From the NCBI GenBank assembly GCA_024364805.1, contig CM044496.1, positions 49,038,373-49,086,352 of the forward strand: a DNA stretch of 47,980 bases, read 5' to 3'. The translations under genes and the position numbers were made by a program. Position 1 is the first letter of the stretch; the number at the start of each line of letters is the position of its first letter. The DNA is from Euprymna scolopes (taxonomy: Eukaryota; Mollusca; Cephalopoda; Sepiida; Sepiolidae). The notes below the pieces were generated by a model, which was not told the origin of the DNA, did no database searches, and saw only the letters and a list, made by a program, of their open reading frames with translations. This document shows, one piece after another, positions 12,901 to 23,358 of the stretch.

Positions 12901-15900
12901 ATGAAAACGGATTCAAGTACAAGTACTTGAAATTTGGAAAAATTCTAAAAAATAAAATTTTTTTTAAATAAAATAAAAATTAAAAAAGGGAAGGGGTAAT
13001 GCCCACTGAAATTTTGTCTTCATCCAGATTTTACATAAATTTAGACCATTGTTAATTTATAGAAAAGTAATGATTAAAAATTTCTTCAACGACAATTAAA
13101 AATTTCTTCAACGACTTGACAATTAAAAATTTCTTCAACGACTTGACAATTAAAAATTTCTTCAACGACTTGACAATTAAAAATTTCAACGACTTGACAA
13201 TTAAAAATTTTATTTTTTAATGATTTACTAAAACATTTAATCGTCAAGTTGAAGAAATTTTTAATTGTCAAGTCTTGGAAATCTTTCAGAACAACGAAAG
13301 TTATTCAGCTCAGTTTCTTGTCAGAAATTGATTGAGTCAGTTTCTAAAAATCGTCCAAAACATGCCAATATGTAAAACAGGTGTTAAATCAAATATGATA
13401 TTTAAAAGATACTCTAAAAAGTCTCACTCAATAAAATTAACACTTCTAGAGCCATAACTTTAGTTATGTAAGCTGTATTTTAACACAGTATTCATTATAG
13501 CACTGTTTTTAATTGAAGTATTTGTTGCAAAAGTTGATAAACCTATCTAATAAAAATAAACTTATTAAATGAAAATGTATAAAAAAAATAAAAAAAACCC
13601 CAAAAACCCTCAAATAAATGATTATATTTTGTAATGCTATAAATTTTATAATGAAACTAGGTTTAGAAATGTGAGGTTTTAGATTAAAATTTGTTTAGGC
13701 GATATCTAGACTTACCTGCTATAAAGCAACATGATTACGCTCAAATTTTTTTGTCACCGTTTCTGAATTATCTCCCTTGTTTCCTCAAACTCTTCTCACA
13801 AAGCGCAATAATTCACTTCTTTGTGCTGACCTTTCAAGCACCAGGGTTGCAGAGTCAGAAAATATAAAGTCTAACTCAGAGGACACTTATCCCCCCCCCC
13901 CTGCAATGTTGCAGCCGTGTACTTGTTTTTACAAATATTTCAATAGAATGTGCCTTAATAAACTTGCCTCATTGATTTAAAATCCTGCAACCAATATGAC
14001 AATTAACAAAATTATGCTGGCTCACTGCAAAGGTCTCTAGATATAGGATGGTTTCTACTCTAATAGTTTTTCTTGAACTGTTAGCTCCCTGTTTCTCTAA
14101 CTGTACCAACATGAAAAAATTTAAAGGTAATGTTAACAAGATTGCCATGTTTGATAAACAGATCAGTTTAGATATTGATATAGATTGGTTATGTTTTGAA
14201 CCAACACATTTCAGGTGAAAACATTACTTACATGTCAAGTGAAAATTAGTATACATTCCAGAAACTTAGGAAAAATGATAGAGTAGAAAAACAGTTACAA
14301 GTAAAAATAGAATTTACTGAATTATCGAGTTATTATCGTATGTGTTAATGTGGAAGAGTTGTGTGACCAATTCAATATGATAAACTGACTTATTTCCCTT
14401 AAATTAAATTAAGGGTCTGCCATTTTTAACCACAGCATGTCAGAATGTAATCGTGACCGTTTTTTGCTAAAAAATACATCTAACACTACTTCTACTAGAT
14501 CATTTTTTTTTGTATTTTGGGGAATTTATACTAGTTTTAGCAGGACACATAAGTATGTAATAATGTCTTCACCTGAAATGTGATAGTTTAGATCAATAAT
14601 CCACACAAACACCAAACGTTTTTTATAAAGACAGAGTTCAAAACAGCTAAATTCGTTTTTTTTTGGTTTTTTTTTAAACACTTAAGCGATTAATGGGAAA
14701 TCGTAGGCATTACAAGACTGATCTCACAAGTTTGAATTATTAAGTTCGTTTCTTCAAGACAGCGCCATGAGATGGAACTTCCTTGCTTACTCATAAAATT
14801 TGGTTTTCTTAGTTAAAAATAATATTTGAGCAATATGTGATTTTTGGATAATGATATTTTCCTTCCTTCACAGGTACGTACATCATACAGGTTGTTCAGG
14901 GTTTTTTTAATATAGGGGAACTCTGGACAAGAACCACTTTTAACATACATAAAACTGAATTTTTAAATTGAAACCCAAAAACCATATAGCTGAATTATGT
15001 AATTATTGAATGCTAATAGAGAGATCCAACTTTGCCCGAAATTGAATGATGATCAACCTATGTTTTACACTCATATTTTTATTGTCATTGAAATCCAAAT
15101 AAAAGTCAGATAAAAAAGTTTTTTATTATAATAAACATGGACTTAAATATCTAAATGGTGGGTGACAGAAGTGAGATGCTCACAGACAGGAAAAGTTGGC
15201 AGTTATTGATGAAATGTGTAATACAACATTGCTATGGATTTCTTTTCTTTCATCTCTACTGGCCGTGTCATTGTCTCTCACATTGGCAGCTGCTGAAGAG
15301 CGCACACAAGTTTACAAGCATAAAAAAAAAAAAAAAAAAATACACAAGTTCTGACACATTCTGCAAACATCGATTGCATTCCGAATGTGTGTGCGTGCAT
15401 GACAGCATTGACCCTCTACACGCCAACGTCCATATGTTCTGTCGATGCCATGTTCGGGAGTTGATGTCGGCTGATCTCAATCTGGTCCAAACCACGACCT
15501 GCTTTTGACTGTCAAATTTGCAACTGTCAACTGCTGCAAACAAAGACAGTCCTTAAACTGACCCTGTCAAACTGTTGCAAGACTCATTGCCATTGCTCAA
15601 AATGACCATAAACAAAATAACCATATTAACCTTTGTTCCCATTACTGATACAACTTGATTAATAATCATATTTTAATCTTTTTTGTATTCCTTTGTGAAC
15701 AACCTCTATATTATTCAACTAATAAGCTTATTTTTTTTATTGTTATATTTTTCCTACTGTTATTTATATCTTTCCAACACTTGGGAGGAGGGGAACATCG
15801 ATCGTACCACAAATGTCTAACCTTAAATAGGAGACATGAAGATGAAAAATATAAATAAAAATTAAATGGGGTTTTTAAATACCTCCAACAACTCCAACAG

Positions 15901-18900
15901 TGTACCAAGCAGCACGGACAAGAATAGGTCCTCCCAAAAAGCACAAGGGAGCAATAACTGCACCAACAACTCCACTGTGTAACATCCATGCCATCTGTTT
16001 GGTACCAAAGCCTTCTTTATAAGGAAGAGATCGAACTAACATCCCACTGCCAATCATTGCTGCAAAGGAGGCACCGATTGCCTGAAAAAAATGTGAAAGA
16101 GGTTAATGTAATTTGCTTGAAGCATCGTCTAGCAAGTGTATAAAGGAAATTTATACAAGGAAATACAATGCAAAGGTGGACAGATCAACAAATTGAAATA
16201 AGCAAGTGAAATAAGCTTCGCAGATTCACCTTTTTAATGCAATATATCAGTTTACATTCCAAAGCCAAAAAAATATTTACATTTTTTTTTTTCTTTCATA
16301 ATATTTTATTTTGTCTTACACATGTTTTGTTGACTGGCGTATGAACAACAAACAACTCAGAGACAATATTTTCCACAGGAGGGAGGGGGAAAAAAAAAAA
16401 AAAAAAAAAAAAAAAAAAGCAGTTCCAAATTTTTTTTTTTGGGGGGGGGGGGGAATAAAAAAGGACGAAAGCTGGTGAAAAGGAATGATAATTGTTAGGA
16501 GTCATAGGATTCAAAATAAAAAAAAAATAAAAAAACCTTACTTATTCAAGATATAATTGGGATGTTACAAGGGAGAAGACTGAAGTATTTATTTTAGTCC
16601 CCAGAAATCATTAGTGTTTAAGGTACCATGCTTAATCTTCTAGAATTACAATTGTGCTTACGAGGTTTTTTTAGTATCACAATACAATGCAAAAACAATG
16701 TACTTTATTTTATTTTTTTGTAATATTTGTATTGTGTTCTTATTTGGGTCAGATGGAAGTTCTGCATTGTACAATATTTTCGGGAAACTTTCCCTTTCTC
16801 AAATATGCATTTAACTTTAGCTTAAAATGTGCATACGAGAAATATTATAAAAAATATAAATGACCCAAAATTGTTTCACTTATATTTAACATAAGCATAT
16901 AACAAGATTCAAACTAATATCAGTTCAAATACTTTTTAATGCAGAAGAATATTTAGAAGACAGAAATGGTGATTATATAGTATTGAGCACAGGTAAAAAC
17001 TTGGAGTTCCAAATAAATTAACAGAAAAACTGATATACTAATGTATCAGGCAAATATATGCATCTACACCAAAAACTTAAAAGTTATTGAGTAGAATTTT
17101 AATTAAAAATAAAAATTAGTTTTTATTGTATTTTGGTGATCTGCCATTGAAAATCCTGTAAATCAAGGGGAGATAATTCAGTGTTATTTAATAACGAAAG
17201 GCAAATCAGTAAAATACAAAAATCAATTTTTATTTTTTTAATCAAAATTTTACATATTTTTTTCCAAATTCTTTTGTGAAGATATTTATTTTTGCATAAG
17301 ACATAAGAATTTTTATTAGAAATTCAATTTTCACTGATATCCAATACTATTTAAGCATCGGCAACCTTTACACTTAAATTAGTAAAATTCACTTACTAAT
17401 AAGTGAACATATCACAAAAAATACATTTTCTTGCACAACAATCTTCAGAGAGTAACCATCTCCTTTGACAGTCAGGATAACATTTCCCTCTATAAAAATG
17501 AAGTAGTTACAAAAGTTCTTACAAAATATTTACATGAATATATCACGTTGGTAGCTGATATTTACTTCCCACCACAAGATGTGGCACAAAGGAAGAAGAT
17601 GGAGAGGGTCAAGCAAGCACCTCAAAAGGAGGAGCAGTCTGACCCTTTAAAAATGGCCTCAGAAGTTATGATTATGGTGCCTCAAGCAGTAAGCAAACTT
17701 ATTCCACCCGAAAGATGGGAAGCAATGGTCTGGGAGGGAGGATCTAAGATCAATGCCACAGAATAGCAAATAAATGCTACCACCCGGTTTCTGACAAACT
17801 GATCGCAAAGAATGGATCCTATTCTGTTAAGTCATAGTCAGAAGTCTATAAGCAACTAAAGCTGCAGAGATCACTTCACATTGGTTACTGATTCAAAGAA
17901 AACAGAATAAAAAGGCAACACAATTTATTGTGCTTGCATGTCAAACTTGCTCGAGTAAAAGGTCTCTTGTGAAGTTAGTCCTTGTTTTTGAGCAAGAGAA
18001 GTGCGATTAACAGCATTGTTTGGGCGAGGAGGCCAAAGACACAAGTATCAAAGTCAATGACATTAAAAACAAGCTGAGCTGAAGTGGTCACATTTTCAGG
18101 ATGCCAAACTTAACTGTCAAAACAAATCATCTATGGGCAGATTTAAGTATCTTGAAAGTCAACTTGAAAAAAACAACATAAATACAAAGGCAACCTAAAC
18201 TCGGGACATCCTCAAAGCAATTCATAGCCAAGGAACACTTGAGGTTGACTGCTGTGTGGTTAATGAAAAAGGCAGAAAGGACAGAGCAGCAATGCGTTTG
18301 AGCTGATCTTTCAACTAGAACAAGCAAAACTCATTGAAGAGTATGCAGAGAGAAGATTGTGCTCATTAGCCACCTCTGCAATGAATGAAGTGTACAATCA
18401 GAAGCAGAAAATGGCCGTCATCTTCATTGATGACGGGGCAGAGTTGGTGAAATTATTTATAATACGTCACTTAACAATTTGTGCATCGGTTCAGATTTCC
18501 ATGCATTTTCCATCAGTTTAAAATAAAATAAAATACTAAAATGTAAGCAACAATGCAGAGTTTTACATCCACTAACAAAATTAAAGTTATGAGATTTAAG
18601 GACATGAAATTTGATCAAATCATACCCTTATGTATAAAGATTGTCATAAATATGAGATGGTGAGGGCGCTTATTTTTCTGATAACAATTTTTGTAATAAC
18701 AGAATTTTTTGTTAGAATTGAGGTTCTAATACAATTTAAAACAGAGTTAAATTATGCAAAACTAAACGGATTCAAGATTTTGTGAATTATGAACAATTGA
18801 AATTTCACAAAAGCTTCGTACCATCCAAGAGTTCCTCATCATAATGTTGAGCATAGCAGGACTGCGAGAAATAGCAACAGCAGCGAGAGCTGTTGCAGCC

Positions 18901-21900
18901 ACACTGCCACCAAAATACAGATACGTGTCGCGGATTCTGTGGCGCACAATTTCTGGCCATAATCTAAGGAAAAAAAAAAAAATAAAATAAATTAAAAATA
19001 ATTAATATATAAGTTCAAGTTTATTTTTAACGTGAAAAAGCCGAGCATGCGGGATCCTCCTTCACAAGTGAAAAATTTACTTTTACCATGCCTAATGTTT
19101 GTGCAGAATTTAAAGGTGTGGTTATTGAGAAAAGTGTGAACAAACGACTGGACAAACAATTTTGGGGCAATTTTACACCGATAATAGCCCCTAAGGGATG
19201 CAACCAGAGTTCTTCCGGAAAATCCCTTTCGGGTAAAAATTTAGTTTCATCATGACTAACATTTGTTCAAAATTTTTTTTAAAAATTCAAGGCGTGGTTG
19301 AGAAAAGTGCAAACAAATGAACGGATGAACAGGAATGAATTACGAGGTCCAATCTCTCCTTTGTCGAGAGGGGAGGGGCAATATTTTTTTCATAAGTACT
19401 CAATTTTTTTCATTATGTTGAGAAACATTGGGCGAGAAGTAGAGTTTTATGGCGAGGTAAATGGAGGGGGGGGAGGGCTCTGTTTGTGTCAGAGGAGTGG
19501 CTGGAGAAACAGTCGACTGGTCGTAGTGAAGGAGGGCTAACCAAGGGAAAAAAGGAACTATGAATGAGGATCTGACTTTTCTTAGCTGGGTGTGTGTGTG
19601 TGTGGAAAAACTACAGAAGAATAGGATAAGGGTTATAGTAGAAAAAGAAGATAAGGAGTGTTAGATTATGGTTCTTTTGCTATGATCACAGCATAGTATC
19701 TGTGTTATGTTGTGGCAGACAGTGCCAAGGGTCAGAACGATTATGATTAATTGTTAAATTATTTAGGTTAAAAAGATATTCAGAAAAATGTTAAAAATTG
19801 TTAAAATATTTGTTAAATATTTAACTGGGAAATTTTGGCTCAAGAAAAAAGTGTTATGAATAGAGGAAAAGCATAAACAAAGTTTGGAATTTGGTTTAGT
19901 AAACAACGATGTGGCTTCCGTGACAAGATTGTCCACTCTGATCAACGTAAGAGATACGTAAGCTAGAAGAAATCAGAATTAGGAGTTAGTCCTGTAATGG
20001 GAAGTCGAAGAGACAAGTTGTGTAGTTAACTATGCTACTGGGTTAGTTAGCGGACAGGAGTTGTTTCTGTGGTCCGATGAAAGCATTTACGAACCAACTA
20101 AAGATGTATAGAAGATGAAGAGCTGCAAACTGAGATGTGGAACATTTTGGAAATGAAAATCTGGAAATGATAACCATGTTTTGAGTGTTCCATTTGGAAG
20201 ATGCCTTCATTCCAGATGCCGGACGCCAGAGAGGGAGACCATGAATAAGGTAGAGGACTTGTCAGGTGTCAAGCAGACAAGGGTTTTATTTGTCATTGTT
20301 AAAGACTATTATTGTCCTGTTCGTTTTTGTCATGAATATGTGAAAACACCCCCATGCACATAGAAAAACTATTAAATATACACATAAAACAACACATACA
20401 GACACCCATACAAACAAAAAAAGAAAAAGAAATGTACTTATAATTCTAACCACTAGATGATACACGAGTATCGATTACAGAAACGTGTATACCTTATATA
20501 CACTAGACATTTATAGACACAAATATATAAACATAATACAACATTTGTTCAATTTGGTGTTGACCATGGAGCCCCAGCATGGTGCTGTAATGAACTTCAG
20601 GTGGCCATGGACAGAAAAAAAAAAGAAAAAGAGAACATAAGGGTTTATGGTATTATTGACACATATGGGGGGGGNNNNNNNNNNNNNNNNNNNNNNNNNN
20701 NNNNNNNNNNNNNNNNNNNNNNNNNNNNNNNNNNNNNNNNNNNNNNNNNNNNNNNNNNNNNNNNNNNNNNNNNNNNNNNNNNNNNNNNNNNNNNNNNNNN
20801 NNNNNNNNNNNNNNNNNNNNNNNNNNNNNNNNNNNNNNNNNNNNNNNNNNNNNNNNNNNNNNNNNNNNNNNNNNNNNNNNNNNNNNNNNNNNNNNNNNNN
20901 NNNNNNNNNNNNNNNNNNNNNNNNNNNNNNNNNNNNNNNNNNNNNNNNNNNNNNNNNNNNNNNNNNNNNNNNNNNNNNNNNNNNNNNNNNNNNNNNNNNN
21001 NNNNNNNNNNNNNNNNNNNNNNNNNNNNNNNNNNNNNNNNNNNNNNNNNNNNNNNNNNNNNNNNNNNNNNNNNNNNNNNNNNNNNNNNNNNNNNNNNNNN
21101 NNNNNNNNNNNNNNNNNNNNNNNNNNNNNNNNNNNNNNNNNNNNNNNNNNNNNNNNNNNNNNNNNNNNNNNNNNNNNNNNNNNNNNNNNNNNNNNNNNNN
21201 NNNNNNNNNNNNNNNNNNNNNNNNNNNNNNNNNNNNNNNNNNNNNNNNNNNNNNNNNNNNNNNNNNNNNNNNNNNNNNNNNNNNNNNNNNNNNNNNNNNN
21301 NNNNNNNNNNNNNNNNNNNNNNNNNNNNNNNNNNNNNNNNNNNNNNNNNNNNNNNNNNNNNNNNNNNNNNNNNNNNNNNNNNNNNNNNNNNNNNNNNNNN
21401 NNNNNNNNNNNNNNNNNNNNNNNNNNNNATGGTGGTTCAAGAAATTTTGCAATGGTGACGAAAGCCTTGAAGATAAAGACAGTTGCGGCCGTCTGACTGT
21501 GGTTGATTATGAACATTTGAAAGCCTTAATTGAAGTTGATCCTTGCAAAACCACAGAGAACTTGCTGTTGAACTCGTCATTTAAAGCAAATAGGGAAGTC
21601 AAAAAAGTTGGATAAATGGGTGGCGCATGAATTGAACGATAATAAAAAATAATATTGTCGTCTTGAGGTGTCTTCTATGCTCCTTCTGCACAACAAAAAC
21701 AACCCATTTCTCGAGTGGATGGTGGCGTGTGATGAGAAGTGACAACCAAAGACGTTTGGCACAATGGTTGGATGCCAGAGAAGCTCCACAACACTTCCCA
21801 AAACCGAAATTGCACCAAAAAAGGTTATGGTGACTGTTTGGTGATTTGCGGCCAGTCTCATCCATTACAGCTTCGGGAATCCAAGTGAAATGATACGACA

Positions 21901-22428
21901 GAAGTACTGTTGACAAATTAACAAAATGCACCCAAAATACCAACAAGTGTCAGAGATTGGTCAATATGAAAGAACCAATTCTTCTCCATGACAACGCTCA
22001 CCCGCATGTTGCTCAACTGATCCTGCAGAAACTGAACAAAATGGGCTACGAGACTGCCTTATCCGCCATATTCACCGAACCTCTTGCCCGATTACCACTT
22101 TTTTCAAACACCTCGACAACATCCTGTGCAAAAAATGCTTTAAAAGCTGAAATGATGCCAAATCAGCCTTCAAGGACTTCATCGCTTCCGCAACTCTGGA
22201 TTTCGATGCTAATGGGATAAATAAACTTGTTTGTCTTTGGTAAAATTTGTCGATTCTAACGGTTATTATTTTGATTAATAAAGTTTATTACAAAAGGAGT
22301 TATGATCTTTTGAAGTTGAACATCAAAAAATGACATTTTTGCACCAAACTAATATATAAAAAAAAAAAACAAAGAAAAAAGTAGGAGCCAGAGAAAATAT
22401 TTGCATCAGATTAAATTGTGAACAAAAA

Positions 22429-22469
<41 letters not shown>

Positions 22470-23314
22470 GAAAGAAAATAAAACACAGATTACGTGAAAA
22501 AGAAAAATAACTTGGATATAAATACCACACACACTGTTCAAATTGTTTTGAAATTGATTGGATTAAAGTGTCAATCACATGCAGAATTGTAGCAAAGTTA
22601 AATGCTACTGTTGCTTGAATGAAATTAACTGAGTTTTTACAATTTTTTCTTTTGGTTTTGTCTTTTTCATTGGTGGACTGTGAACTTTTTTTAATGAAAT
22701 GTATGTAAATGTATTGAATTATTGTAAACATAATTTTCTGGTGTATTTTAAAATGTATCTAATTGTTTTTGGAAGGAGTTTGCATATGCTATAGACTTAT
22801 TAAATTAAGAAAGGAAAAAAAAAAAAAAAAAAAAAAAAACAGAATTAGAGAGAAATTAGAAGTTAATGGTCATCGTTATAGAATCAAATTATTTTAGTAT
22901 TTTCAGGAAATGATTTGCATAAATTTTTATTTTTTTTGCTTTTTGAGGATTTATCTGATTCATAGGAATCAACTTGAAATATGGAAAGTGTTTTAGGCAT
23001 GAAAATCACTGGCTGTAGCTGCAACTAGGAGAGTGAAGGATGCTCCTCACATAATGTACGATTGTGGTTAGAGCCGCTTTGTGCTCTTTGCCGAGTTGCA
23101 AAACATGTTATTTTGGAGAGACAAAGAATGCTCTCCCAACATAGAAGACAGTTATAATGGAAAAAGTGTTTCGTTATGTTGAGAATCATTTCAGGGCAGA
23201 AGTAAAAGAAAAAAGGGGAATTAAATAAACAGGTCATCTACATAAGTTAATAGGTGCAAATGTAAAGCTAATGTACTAGCCAATATTATGACGAGATACT
23301 ATAGAAATACAATT

Positions 23315-23358
<44 letters not shown>

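Noticed and set aside
15155-15543. Gene on either strand from overlapping frames of about 90-117 codons
   Set aside because: Frames span an A/T homopolymer and show no recognised domain; at most a worn LINE end.
20511-21615. Long open frames of about 300 codons on both strands across the first gap
   Set aside because: They consist almost entirely of unknown bases; only the mariner part at the right edge is real coding similarity.
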